A DNA stretch of 28,368 nucleotides from RHKX01 sp964641695 (GCA_964641695.1 CAZXKG010000024.1:1-28368); one strand, 5' to 3'. Positions 1-7,567 are shown, counted from the stretch's first letter. Notes: a model not told the origin generated them from the sequence alone. A program made the numbers and translations.

Positions 1-2171
1 GAGAGCCGGATCGCATCCGGCGCCACCCGGAGGTCGCCCTGCACCAGCGTCAGGTCGGAGGCCTCGATCGCGATGTCGGTCCCGGTGCCCATGGCCAGCC
101 CGAGATCGGCGGTGGCGAGCGCCGGCGCGTCGTTGATGCCGTCGCCGACCATCGCGACGACCCGACCCTCGGATCGGAGGCGCTCGATCACCTGCGCCTT
201 CTCCGAGGGCAGGACGCCGGCGATCACCTCCTCGCCGTCGATCCCGACCTCGGCCGCGACCGACCGGGCGGCGAGCTCGTTGTCGCCGGTCAACAGCATC
301 GGCTTCAGGTCCAGCTCCTTCAGCCGGGCGACCGCCGCCGCCGATCCGTCCTTGACTGAATCGGTCACGGTCAGGATCCCCCGGGCCGAGCCCGCCCAGC
401 CGACGGCCACGGCCGTCGAGCCGCTCTCCTCGGCCCGGTCCTGAGCCCGACGGAGCTCGTCGGGGAAGCGCAGGCCGCGCTCCGCGAGGAACCGCGGTCG
501 TCCGACGAGCACCTCGATCTCGCCCTCGCTCGAGATCACCGATCCGCTCACGCCCAGGCCCTCCCGGTTGGCGAACGTGGTCACCTCCGGAAGCGAGCCG
601 AGGCGCTCCGCTCCCCCCACCGCGATCGCCTGCGCGATCGGGTGCTCGGAGCCGGACTCGACCGCTGCGGCGAGGCGCAGGACCCGGTCGCCCTCCTCTC
701 CGGTAGCGGCTACGACGTCGTCGAGGCTCATCCGCCCGGTCGTGACCGTGCCCGTCTTGTCGAGCACGATCGTGTCGACCTCGCGGGTCGACTCCAGCAC
801 CTCCGGTCCCTTGATCAGGATCCCGAGCTGTGCCCCGCGACCGGTGCCGACCATCAGCGCGGTCGGCGTCGCCAGCCCGAGCGCGCAGGGGCAGGCGATG
901 ATCAGGACCGCGATCGTCGCCGTGAACGCCGCGGTCATCCCCTCGCCGGCGAGCAGCCATCCGGCGGCCGTGGCGAGCGCCAGCACGAGCACCACCGGGA
1001 CGAAGATGGCGGAGATCCGATCGGCGAGCCGCTGCACCTTCGCCTTTCCCGTCTGCGCGTCCTCGACGAGGCGGGCCATCTGCGCGAGTCGCGTCTCGTC
1101 CCCGACCCTGCTCGCGCGCACCACCAGCCGGCCGCTGACGTTCACCGTCGCACCGGTGACGTCGGTGCCGGGGGAGACGTCGACCGGGACCGACTCCCCG
1201 GTCAGCATCGAGGCGTCGACGGAGGAGCTGCCGGTCTCGACGACGCCGTCGGTGGCGATCTTCTCGCCGGGCCGGACGACGAAGAGATCCCCCGCGCTCA
1301 GCGAGTCGATCGGGACCAGCTCCTCGTGCCGGGAGTCACCGTCGCCGCGCAGGACGCGCACCTCCTTGGCGCCCATCTCGAGCAGCTCTCGCAGGGCCGA
1401 GCCGGCGCGCCGCTTCGCGCGGGCCTCCAGGTACCTGCCGAGCAGCAGGAAGGTCGTCACCCCGGCGGCGACCTCGAGGTAGATCGCGTCCGCGGCCTCC
1501 CCGGGCTCGACCGTGAACGTGAACGGGTGGGTCATCCCGGGCATGCCCGCGTCGCCGAAGAAGAGCGCGTAGATCGACCAGCCGAGCGCCGCCAGCGTTC
1601 CGATCGAGACGAGCGTGTCCATCGTCGTCGCGCCATGGCGGAGGTTCACCAGCGTCGCCTTGTGGAACGGCCAGGCGCCCCAGATCACGACCGGCCAGGC
1701 GAGCGCGAGCGAGAGCCACTGCCAGTACTCGAACGGGAGCGCCGGGATCATCCCCATCGCGACGACGGGGACCGAGAGGACCGCCGATGCGATCAGCCGC
1801 TCCCGCAGGCCTCGGACCTCCTCGTCCTCCGGGGCCCCCGAGCCCATGGCGGGACCATGATCGTGCCCTCCGTGCGCGGAGTGGCCATCGCCGTCGTGGG
1901 CAGGGCTCGCAGCGCGAGCCCGAGTCGGGATCGTGGCCGAGTAGCCGGTCGTGGCCACGGCGTCGAGGAGGTCCTGCTCGCTCACGTCGCCGGCGGCGTG
2001 AACGCGCGCCTTCTCCGTCGCCAGGTTGACCGTGGCGCTGACGCCGTGGAGCTTGTTCAGCCGCTTCTCGACCCGCCCGGCGCAGGATGCGCAGGTCATC
2101 CCGGAGATCGCAAGCTCCACGTCGCGCGTCGCTTCAGGCGTCTCCGCGCGGCCCTTCGTCGTCGAAGTCAT
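1..2171 (-). CDS. copA: Copper-exporting P1B-type ATPase CopA (3' end cut off by window)
   Basis: Pumps Cu(I) across the plasma membrane at the cost of ATP. The N-terminus carries a heavy-metal-associated domain with MTCASC (Cys27, Cys30), followed by a His/Gly/Asp-rich linker (about residues 93-110) that may also bind metal. Further on are the actuator TGES (324-327), the transmembrane CPC copper site (Cys427-Pro-Cys429), the phosphorylated DKTGT (Asp471) and the hinge MVGDGIND ending at Asp681. About 723 residues are visible; the last membrane helices lie beyond position 1. CPC together with the CxxC domain indicates the copper (P1B-1) subtype. The ATG is chosen because a perfect AGGAGG overlaps the csoR stop codon just upstream; the gap to csoR is 9 nt, so the two genes form one operon. 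Family and metal assignment are firm; export direction is inferred from the CsoR pairing. Confidence 0.96.
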   Translation of the reverse strand, partial: MTSTTKGRAETPEATRDVELAISGMTCASCAGRVEKRLNKLHGVSATVNLATEKARVHAAGDVSEQDLLDAVATTGYSATIPTRARAASPAHDGDGHSAHGGHDHGPAMGSGAPEDEEVRGLRERLIASAVLSVPVVAMGMIPALPFEYWQWLSLALAWPVVIWGAWPFHKATLVNLRHGATTMDTLVSIGTLAALGWSIYALFFGDAGMPGMTHPFTFTVEPGEAADAIYLEVAAGVTTFLLLGRYLEARAKRRAGSALRELLEMGAKEVRVLRGDGDSRHEELVPIDSLSAGDLFVVRPGEKIATDGVVETGSSSVDASMLTGESVPVDVSPGTDVTGATVNVSGRLVVRASRVGDETRLAQMARLVEDAQTGKAKVQRLADRISAIFVPVVLVLALATAAGWLLAGEGMTAAFTATIAVLIIACPCALGLATPTALMVGTGRGAQLGILIKGPEVLESTREVDTIVLDKTGTVTTGRMSLDDVVAATGEEGDRVLRLAAAVESGSEHPIAQAIAVGGAERLGSLPEVTTFANREGLGVSGSVISSEGEIEVLVGRPRFLAERGLRFPDELRRAQDRAEESGSTAVAVGWAGSARGILTVTDSVKDGSAAAVARLKELDLKPMLLTGDNELAARSVAAEVGIDGEEVIAGVLPSEKAQVIERLRSEGRVVAMVGDGINDAPALATADLGLAMGTGTDIAIEASDLTLVQGDLRVAPDAIRL

Positions 2172-2180
2172 CTTGGCCTC

Positions 2181-2489
2181 CTAGGAGCGGACCAGACGCG
2201 CGATCGCGTCTCCCGCCTCGGTCAGCCTCTCGTCCGCGTCGGGCCCGCCCTTGGCGGCGGCGTCGGCGACGCAGTGCTTGAGGTGCTCGTCGAGGAGCCC
2301 GAGGGCGACCGACTGCAGGGCCTTGGTCGAGGCGCTCACCTGGGTGAGGATGTCGATGCAGTACTGCTCCTCCTCGACCATCCGCTGCAGCCCCCTGACC
2401 TGTCCCTCGATGCGGCGAAGCCGGCGCAGGTAGTCGTCCTTGTTGCTCAGGTACCCGGGGTCGGTCCCGGGATCGGTTCGATGGTCCAT
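2181..2489 (-). CDS. csoR: Copper-sensing repressor CsoR
   Basis: Small all-helical DNA-binding repressor that releases its operator when Cu(I) binds. The 102-residue length fits the DUF156/CsoR-RcnR family. The copper ligands are present as Cys44, His69 and Cys73; the spacings of 25 and 4 match the Cys36-His61-Cys65 set of the Mycobacterium tuberculosis protein. The YLRRLRRIEGQVRGLQRMVEE stretch at residues 20-40 is the characteristic family helix. An AGGAG sits at 2496-2500, just upstream of the ATG. It is first gene of the operon with copA and lies downstream of a promoter containing a CsoR-type palindrome, so autoregulation is expected. RcnR-type nickel sensors use a different His-containing ligand set, which argues against that alternative. 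Confidence 0.95.
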   Translation of the reverse strand: MDHRTDPGTDPGYLSNKDDYLRRLRRIEGQVRGLQRMVEEEQYCIDILTQVSASTKALQSVALGLLDEHLKHCVADAAAKGGPDADERLTEAGDAIARLVRS

Positions 2490-2519
2490 GCGGCGCTCCT
2501 CGGTGGATGGATCTCCACC

Positions 2520-2548
2520 AAGATACCCCTAGGGGGTATATGTGTCAA
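2520..2548 (-). promoter_or_regulatory. csoR-copA sigma70-type promoter
   Basis: Read on the minus strand there is a -35 TTGACA (2543-2548), a spacer of exactly 17 nt, and a -10 TATCTT (2520-2525). The csoR ATG follows about 30 nt downstream. The copper operator lies in the spacer and overlaps the -10, so a bound repressor would block RNA polymerase. Confidence 0.85.
2523..2539. promoter_or_regulatory. CsoR operator palindrome
   Basis: Perfect inverted repeat ATACCCC-TAG-GGGGTAT (7-bp arms, 3-bp centre). G/C tracts flanked by TA/AT are typical of CsoR operators. It sits between the -35 and -10 of the csoR promoter, which is the expected place for copper-relieved repression. Confidence 0.85.
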
Positions 2549-2555
2549 GCGTCGG

Positions 2556-3143
2556 TCAGCGTGCGAGGAGGAGCCCGAGGCGACCGGCGACGACCCCGTA
2601 GGCGAGGTAGAGGCCGGGCAGCCAGGTCGCGACGCCGAGGAACGACGGCACCGTCTCGCCGTACTCGAAGAGCCCGAAGGCGGCCGTCAGGATCTCGAGC
2701 CCGACGCCGCCGGCGACCGCGAGCACGCCGCAGAGGAGATCGATCGGCCCGCGCGCGTAGGCGACGACGATCACCAGGGCGACCGCGTAGACCCCGGCGA
2801 CCGCGAGCTCGGCATGCAGCCCGAAGACCGCGGCCGTGAGCACGTACAGCGCGATCACCGAGGCGATCATCGCGAGGGCATCGAAGCCGGGCCCGAGCGG
2901 ACTGCGGACCTCGAGGTCATCAGGCCCGAACGTCACCCGGATCCAGCCGAGCGTCACCGTGCCCGCGCCGACCACGATCGGGAACCAGAGCTGGCTCTCC
3001 CAGACGAAGGGCAGCGGGTTCTCGAGGTAGGTCGTCGTTCCGCTGACCACGTGACAGGCGTCGCCGATCAGCCCTCCGATCGCTCCGATCAGGAAGAGCG
3101 CGACGATCCCGATCGCTCCGAGACTGCGGTTTGCTTCCATCAT
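2556..3143 (-). CDS. Six-helix membrane protein resembling the INSIG family
   Basis: 195 residues with about six predicted membrane helices (roughly 10-28, 52-70, 88-106, 112-130, 134-157, 170-192). Two parts recall INSIG (insulin-induced gene) proteins. One is WFPIVVGAGTVTLGW at 53-67, comparable to the WWVPPCCG start of INSIG helix 1. The other is the C-terminus: FEYG near 159-162 followed by TWLPGLYLAYG at 173-183, comparable to the conserved VYxY...SWLPCIFFAGG. Bacterial INSIG homologues are known; a mycobacterial one was crystallised and binds diacylglycerol. The similarity was judged by eye from memory, so the call is moderate; the alternative is an unassigned membrane protein. The ATG overlaps the stop of the upstream 65-residue gene as ATGA, indicating translational coupling with it and the rhomboid gene. 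Role unknown; a lipid-binding membrane regulator is only an inference. Confidence 0.6.
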   Translation of the reverse strand: MMEANRSLGAIGIVALFLIGAIGGLIGDACHVVSGTTTYLENPLPFVWESQLWFPIVVGAGTVTLGWIRVTFGPDDLEVRSPLGPGFDALAMIASVIALYVLTAAVFGLHAELAVAGVYAVALVIVVAYARGPIDLLCGVLAVAGGVGLEILTAAFGLFEYGETVPSFLGVATWLPGLYLAYGVVAGRLGLLLAR

Positions 3144-3337
3144 TGGTCGGGAGGATCGCGGATCGCGCCGATCAACGCGATCAGGACGGCGACGCAGATG
3201 AAGATCGAGACCGCCGCGATCAGCAGGGTCGCGACGTTCAGGGTGGCGGTCGCCAGGGAGGCGATCGTCAGCCCGCCGAAGATCAGCAGGAAGAAGACCC
3301 CGCCGATGATCATCCCGATCGGAGCGCCGCCCCTCAC
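3140..3337 (-). CDS. Small two-helix membrane protein (65 aa, GTG start)
   Basis: The reading frame starts at a GTG overlapping the rhomboid stop codon (GTGA) and ends in an ATGA overlap with the INSIG-like gene, so all three genes are probably translated as a unit. The product is almost entirely hydrophobic: a helix at about residues 7-28 and another at about 36-59, separated by a short polar turn, with a charged RDPPDQ tail. The same frame stays open upstream, but that part is antisense-like shadow of the rhomboid gene in another phase, so the GTG is the sensible start. I recognise no family. Its position suggests a subunit or accessory factor of the neighbouring membrane proteins. Confidence 0.72.
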   Translation of the reverse strand: MRGGAPIGMIIGGVFFLLIFGGLTIASLATATLNVATLLIAAVSIFICVAVLIALIGAIRDPPDQ

Positions 3338-4191
3338 GGGCCGCCCACCCCCTCCGTCGAACGCGCCGAGGCCGGCGTCCACGGCGGCAGGCCCGGCCGG
3401 CCGATCATGAAGGCGCGCACCGCGAGCAGGCCGAAGAGGAAGCCGCCGAAGTGGGCGAGGTAGGCGGTTCCGCCGCTGGCGACGTCGGGGGTCACCAGGT
3501 TCCCGAAGCCCGGGATGAGCTGCAGGCCGAAGAAGACGACGACGACGAACCAGGCCGGGATCTCGTTCGTGCCGCCGAAGAGCGGGACGAGGCTGAGGGT
3601 GACGATCCGTCCGCGTGGGCGCAGCAGCATGTAGCCGCCGAGCAGGCCGGCGACGGCGCCCGCCGCGCCGATCACCGGACCGGTCGAGTCGGGAGCGAGC
3701 ACCGCTTGCGTGAACGCCGCCACGATCCCCGCCAGCAGGTAGAAGGCCAGGGTGCGCGCCCGGCCCAGCCGCGCTTCGAGCGCCGCCCCGAAGATCCAGA
3801 GGAAGAGCAGGTTGATCGTCACGTGGAGCACGTCGTAGTGCATGAACATCGACGTCAGCGGCGTGATCCACCATGGCGGCTCGTCGAGATCGTCGGGGAT
3901 CGGGGTACCGTCGGGGCCGCCCGCCTCGGTGATCCCGTCGTGGCCACAGACGATCGACTGCGTCGTCACTCCGCACTCGGCCCCCGGATGCATGAGGCGG
4001 AAGGGGATCGCGCCGTACTCGATCGAGGCCTGATCCCGCTTCGAGACTCCGGCGACGGCGAGCTTCTCGGTCGAGGAGACGTTGCCGGAGAGGGTGAGCT
4101 GCCAGCCGAGCACCAGCAGGCAGGCGACGATCAGCGCGATCGTCACGCGCGGGGTGACCCCGGTCGGGATGTTGTCCTTGAGCGGGATCAA
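3334..4191 (-). CDS. Rhomboid-family membrane protein lacking the catalytic serine
   Basis: 285 residues with the rhomboid fold. There is a first helix at 15-35, then a roughly 70-residue extracellular loop with two cysteines, then the core. Family signatures present are His123-x3-Asn127 (HVTIN) followed by LLFLWIFG, the GxxG(A/S)xxG loop and helix, and AHFGGFLFG with the partner histidine His247. The serine motif, normally GASG, reads GAAG (175-178) with Ala177 encoded by GCG where a Ser codon (e.g. TCG) would be expected. All other core motifs are intact, so this looks like a pseudoprotease, not a decayed gene. Active rhomboids cleave membrane proteins with a Ser-His dyad; this one may bind or route membrane clients instead. 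It is first gene of an overlapping operon with the 65-aa and INSIG-like genes. Confidence 0.88.
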   Translation of the reverse strand: MIPLKDNIPTGVTPRVTIALIVACLLVLGWQLTLSGNVSSTEKLAVAGVSKRDQASIEYGAIPFRLMHPGAECGVTTQSIVCGHDGITEAGGPDGTPIPDDLDEPPWWITPLTSMFMHYDVLHVTINLLFLWIFGAALEARLGRARTLAFYLLAGIVAAFTQAVLAPDSTGPVIGAAGAVAGLLGGYMLLRPRGRIVTLSLVPLFGGTNEIPAWFVVVVFFGLQLIPGFGNLVTPDVASGGTAYLAHFGGFLFGLLAVRAFMIGRPGLPPWTPASARSTEGVGGP

Positions 4192-4212
4192 CCCGCCCAG
4201 CCTAGGCGTCTT

Positions 4213-5274
4213 CTAGGTGCGTCGCGTCTTCCGCGACTCCTGCGCGTCGCGAGCCTCGCGGGCGCTCTCGTCGGCGTGGTAGCTGGAGCGGACCAGCGGC
4301 CCCGCCGCGACCGACTCGAACCCGAGCTTCCGCGCCGCGGCGGCGAGTGCATCGAACTCCTCCGGCTCCCAGTAGCGGACGACCGGAAGGTGACGTTCGG
4401 TCGGCCGCAGGTACTGGCCCACCGTCAGGACCTGGACGCGATGCTCGCGGAGGATTCCGAAGGTCTCGACCAGCTCGTCGAAGCTCTCGCCGAGTCCGAC
4501 CATCAGGCCCGACTTGGTGATCACCTCGTCCCCGCCCATCTCCTTGGCCAGCTTCAGCACCCGCGTCGAGCGCTCGAACTTCGAGCCGCGGCGGGCCACC
4601 GGGTAGAGGCGGGGAACGACCTCGCAGTTGTGGTTGAAGACGTCGGGCCGCTCGGCGATCACCTTCGCCAGCGGCATCTCCTGCCCACGGAAGTCCGGGG
4701 TCAGCAGCTCGATCTTGCATCCGGGGGCCTGCATCCGGATGGAGCGGACGACGCCGACGAACGCGCTCGCGCCGTAGTCGGGGAGATCGTCCCGGTCGAC
4801 CGAGGTGATCACCGCGTGCTCGAGTCCCATCTGGGCAACCGAGCGGGCCACCCTCGCCGGCTCCAGGGGGTCGTTCCAGGTCGGCTTGCCGGTGTTGACG
4901 TTGCAGAAGCCGCAGCGGCGGGTGCAGGTGTCGCCGAGGATCATGAACGTGGCCGTGCCCCGTTCCCAGCACTCACCCACGTTGGGGCAGTTCGCCTCCT
5001 CGCAGACGGTGTGCAGCCCCTCGGCTTCTATCTTCTTCTTCAGCTCGCGGAAGGTGGGTCCGCCGGGGGGCGGAACCTTCAGCCACGGGGGCTTGCGCTC
5101 GCCGCGGAACGGCAGCCCCTGGATCTTCTCGATCGCGATCCCACCCGGCCGGGCGCGGGAGCGGGTCTTGTGCCGGCGCTCGCCGTCGACAGCCCCCCGA
5201 TCCTGCGGTGCGGAGGTCGGGGAGGAAGTCACCTCGTGCGCGGGCGCAGACGGTGCGGAGGCGGGAGGGTTCAC
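4213..5274 (-). CDS. lipA: Lipoyl synthase LipA
   Basis: Radical SAM enzyme that inserts two sulfurs into octanoyl groups on lipoyl domains, completing lipoate on 2-oxoacid dehydrogenases and the glycine cleavage system in the cytoplasm. The auxiliary [4Fe-4S] cluster motif CEEANCPNVGEC (Cys91, Cys96, Cys102) and the SAM cluster motif CTRRCGFC (Cys117, Cys121, Cys124) are both complete. The C-terminal RSSY (329-332) that ligates the auxiliary cluster is present. 353 residues is longer than most LipA (about 290-330). The extra is a Pro/Ser-rich N-terminus of about 44 residues starting at a GTG with no clear ribosome site, so the true start may lie further in. No lipB is visible in the window. 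Confidence 0.96.
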   Translation of the reverse strand: MNPPASAPSAPAHEVTSSPTSAPQDRGAVDGERRHKTRSRARPGGIAIEKIQGLPFRGERKPPWLKVPPPGGPTFRELKKKIEAEGLHTVCEEANCPNVGECWERGTATFMILGDTCTRRCGFCNVNTGKPTWNDPLEPARVARSVAQMGLEHAVITSVDRDDLPDYGASAFVGVVRSIRMQAPGCKIELLTPDFRGQEMPLAKVIAERPDVFNHNCEVVPRLYPVARRGSKFERSTRVLKLAKEMGGDEVITKSGLMVGLGESFDELVETFGILREHRVQVLTVGQYLRPTERHLPVVRYWEPEEFDALAAAARKLGFESVAAGPLVRSSYHADESAREARDAQESRKTRRT

Positions 5275-5375
5275 CCGGCCAACATTACCGTGCGCTGTGC
5301 GGGCGACCTGACGGCGCTCGGGCTCGGCAAGCGGTCGATCGCACCGCCTGGCGCCTCGACATCGGACTGAGCGCG

Positions 5376-5447
5376 CGGTCAGCTGGACCGGCAGCCCGCC
5401 CTCACGTCAGATTCAACGGGCGGTCAGCCGTACCGGCAGTCCGCCCT
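5376..5447. repeat. Direct repeat: second copy of the P450 C-terminal coding sequence
   Basis: Two 27-bp copies, 5376-5402 and 5421-5447, lie 45 bp apart and match at 24 of 27 positions. The second encodes the P450 C-terminus GGLPVRLTAR just before the stop. The first, 15 codons beyond that stop and in the same frame, encodes GGLPVQLTAR. It is either a short in-frame tandem duplication or the last scrap of a deleted neighbouring P450 gene. Confidence 0.8.
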
Positions 5448-6894
5448 TTGGCGAGAGCGTCGGCATCTGCTCGATGACCATCTCATGTCCGGGGGGCAGC
5501 TCGAAGCGGAAACGGCGGATCAGCGCTGCGGCCAGCGCGTGCACCTCGGCGTAGCCGAAGCGCTTGCCGATGCACACGCGTGGTCCCATTCCGAAGGGGA
5601 CGTAGGCGCCCTTCGGCAGCTCGGCGCGTCGCTCGGGGGAGAACCGTTCGGGATCGAAGCGCTCCGGGTCGGGGAAGACATGAGGGAGGCGGTGGCTGAC
5701 CCAGGAGCTGTAGGCGACCGGGATGCCCGCGGGTGCCCGCACGCCGGCGAACTCGAAGTCCCGTACTGCCCGTCGCGGCCCGAACCAGGCCGGGGGGTAG
5801 AGGCGCAGTGTCTCGTCGATCGCCTGGCTCAGGAGTGGCAGCTTCCCGAAGAGCTGCTCGGGTGTCGGCTCCCCTTCCCCGGCGACATCGGCGAGCTCCG
5901 CTGCGAGCCGGTCGGCCCAGTCCGGGTTCCGGGCGAGCTCGTAGACGAGGAAGGTGACGACCGAGGTCGTCGTGTCGTGGCCCGCGAACAGCAGGGTCAG
6001 GACGTGATCGAGCACCTGTTGGTCGCTGAGCGAGCGGCCCTCGTCGTCGGTCGAGCCGATCAGCGAGGACAGCATGTCGCTGCCGCCGCTCCCGTCGTCG
6101 TCGCGCGCGCGGCGGCGGGAGATCTCGGCGCCGACGAGCTGCTCGAGCGCGGCCCGGTCCTTGCGCAGTCGGGCCAGCGGCGTGCCCGGGCCGACCAGGA
6201 GCTGCATCGGGAACTCGCGGCCGTGGAAGGCCAGGCCGCTCTCGAAGTGGCGGGCGATCTCGGGTCCCCGGCCGGAGTCGGGGTCGAACCCGAACAGGGC
6301 GCGCATCGCGATCCTCATCGCGAGATCCCGCGTCCACTCGTTGACGTCGACGACGGAACCGGGCGCGAGGCGGTCCGCCGCCGTGGTCGCCTCCGCGCCC
6401 ATCACCGTGACCGCGGCCTCGACCCGGTCGCGGTGGAAGGCCGGCATCAGGATCTCGCGGGAGCGGTCGTGGTAGTCGCCGTCGGTGGTCAGCAAGCCGT
6501 CGCCGATCAGGGTCAGCAGGTCGCCCATCCGCCCGGTGCGCCAGTCGAAGTTCTCGCGGCCCGAGACGAGGACGAAGTGGTTGGCCTCCGGGCCGATCAA
6601 CATCAGGTTGTAGCCGAACAGCACCCTGATCCCGAAGATCGGTCCGTGTTCGTGGTAGCAGTCGAGGAGGAGCTGGAGCACGTCGTGGCGGAAGCGCCAG
6701 GTGTTTCTGAGGCTGACCCGGTTCCTCCCCGCGGGCAGCGGCATCCGCCTCGCCGCGGCGAGCTCCTGGCCGATGTCGGAGGCGATCGCGAAGGGCCCTG
6801 GGAACGCCGGCCGGGGACCGGGGTCGCCGAGCGAGCGGCGACGGGGCTTGGCGAGCGGCGACGGGGATCGACGCGGGGTCTGGATCGAGCTCAT
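5413..6894 (-). CDS. Cytochrome P450
   Basis: Haem-thiolate monooxygenase of 493 residues, soluble type with no N-terminal membrane anchor. Signatures: the I-helix oxygen-activation motif AGHDTT (304-309), the ExxR motif as ETLR in the K helix, and the haem-binding FGMGPRVCIG with the axial ligand Cys441. The frame remains open far upstream, but the ATG at 6894 is preferred because it overlaps the stop of the TetR gene (ATGA). The upstream part of the frame is antisense to nothing sensible and runs through the regulator. The first 40 residues are basic and Pro/Ser-rich. Substrate cannot be told from sequence; pairing with a TetR repressor suggests a xenobiotic or lipid-like inducer. Ferredoxin and reductase partners are not nearby. 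Confidence 0.95.
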   Translation of the reverse strand: MSSIQTPRRSPSPLAKPRRRSLGDPGPRPAFPGPFAIASDIGQELAAARRMPLPAGRNRVSLRNTWRFRHDVLQLLLDCYHEHGPIFGIRVLFGYNLMLIGPEANHFVLVSGRENFDWRTGRMGDLLTLIGDGLLTTDGDYHDRSREILMPAFHRDRVEAAVTVMGAEATTAADRLAPGSVVDVNEWTRDLAMRIAMRALFGFDPDSGRGPEIARHFESGLAFHGREFPMQLLVGPGTPLARLRKDRAALEQLVGAEISRRRARDDDGSGGSDMLSSLIGSTDDEGRSLSDQQVLDHVLTLLFAGHDTTTSVVTFLVYELARNPDWADRLAAELADVAGEGEPTPEQLFGKLPLLSQAIDETLRLYPPAWFGPRRAVRDFEFAGVRAPAGIPVAYSSWVSHRLPHVFPDPERFDPERFSPERRAELPKGAYVPFGMGPRVCIGKRFGYAEVHALAAALIRRFRFELPPGHEMVIEQMPTLSPKGGLPVRLTAR

Positions 6895-7517
6895 CGGTCG
6901 GCCTCGTCCGGGTAGAGCGAGTGCCAGGCGATCGAGGTGACGGTCTCTGCGAGTCGCTGCAGCCCGTCCTCGTCGCTGCCGTCGGCGAGGCGGACGCAGG
7001 CGGCTTCGACCATGCCGACCAGGGCGATGACCGTCTCCGCGGTGTGGATCTCGGCCCGGACCGTGCCGGTGACCTTGCCCTCCTCGATCAGGGAGGCGAG
7101 CGGAGCCGCGTGACGTTCGACCAGGGCGTCCTGGATCTCGCGGAGCTCCCGGTCGTAGATCGCGGTCTCGCGGAGCGCGAGCATGACCGTGCGGTGGGCG
7201 GCGTAGACGTCGATCAGCCGGCGCGTGGCGGTCAGCAGCTCCGCGCGGCTGCGGTCGGGCCGCCACCAGTCCGCGGCGGCGCTCGAGAGCTGGTCGAGCA
7301 TGCGCTCTCCGACCCGCACGACCAGCTCCCCCTTGTGGCGGAAGTGAACGTAGAAGGTCGAGCGCGCGACCCCGGCCTCCGAGCAGAGTTGCTCGACGCT
7401 CAGCTCTATATACGGGGTACCCGAGGCGAGCACCCGCTCGGTCGCGGAAACAAGCCGATCGGAGGCTGTGGAGCCACCACCGCCAACAACCCCACGACGC
7501 CGCGTAACAGAAGGCAT
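6891..7517 (-). CDS. TetR-family repressor of the P450 operon
   Basis: 208 residues. The N-terminal helix-turn-helix spans about residues 20-66 and includes LSVEQLCSEAGVARSTFYVHF, the classic TetR recognition region; the rest is a helical ligand-binding and dimerisation domain. The ATG is only about 11 nt from a perfect 22-bp palindrome, and the stop overlaps the P450 start, so one transcript carries both genes. It is very likely autoregulated, with the P450 induced when the ligand, possibly its substrate, binds. The N-terminal Arg- and Gly-rich leader (MPSVTRRRGVVGGGG) is probably disordered. Confidence 0.92.
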   Translation of the reverse strand: MPSVTRRRGVVGGGGSTASDRLVSATERVLASGTPYIELSVEQLCSEAGVARSTFYVHFRHKGELVVRVGERMLDQLSSAAADWWRPDRSRAELLTATRRLIDVYAAHRTVMLALRETAIYDRELREIQDALVERHAAPLASLIEEGKVTGTVRAEIHTAETVIALVGMVEAACVRLADGSDEDGLQRLAETVTSIAWHSLYPDEADR

Positions 7518-7528
7518 ACGACCACCCT

Positions 7529-7550
7529 ACACACTGTCCGGACAGTGTGT
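7529..7550. promoter_or_regulatory. TetR operator, perfect 22-bp palindrome
   Basis: The sequence is identical to its reverse complement over 22 bp, centred on TGTCCGGACA with ACACAC/GTGTGT flanks. It lies 11 nt upstream of the TetR start, and a -35-like TTGAAT (minus strand, 7554-7559) lies just upstream. Binding here would occlude the promoter and ribosome entry region of the TetR-P450 transcript. Confidence 0.85.
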
Positions 7551-7567
7551 CCGATTCAAGACACCTG

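Noticed and set aside
642..3410. A very long plus-strand open frame (over 900 codons) opposite copA, csoR and the INSIG-like gene
   Set aside because: Its translation is Arg/Glu/Asp-rich low-complexity without motifs, and it lies antisense to well-recognised genes; this is a GC-rich shadow frame.
3451..5370. 639-codon plus-strand frame opposite the rhomboid gene and lipA
   Set aside because: Shadow of clear minus-strand genes with intact catalytic motifs; no domain or ribosome site.
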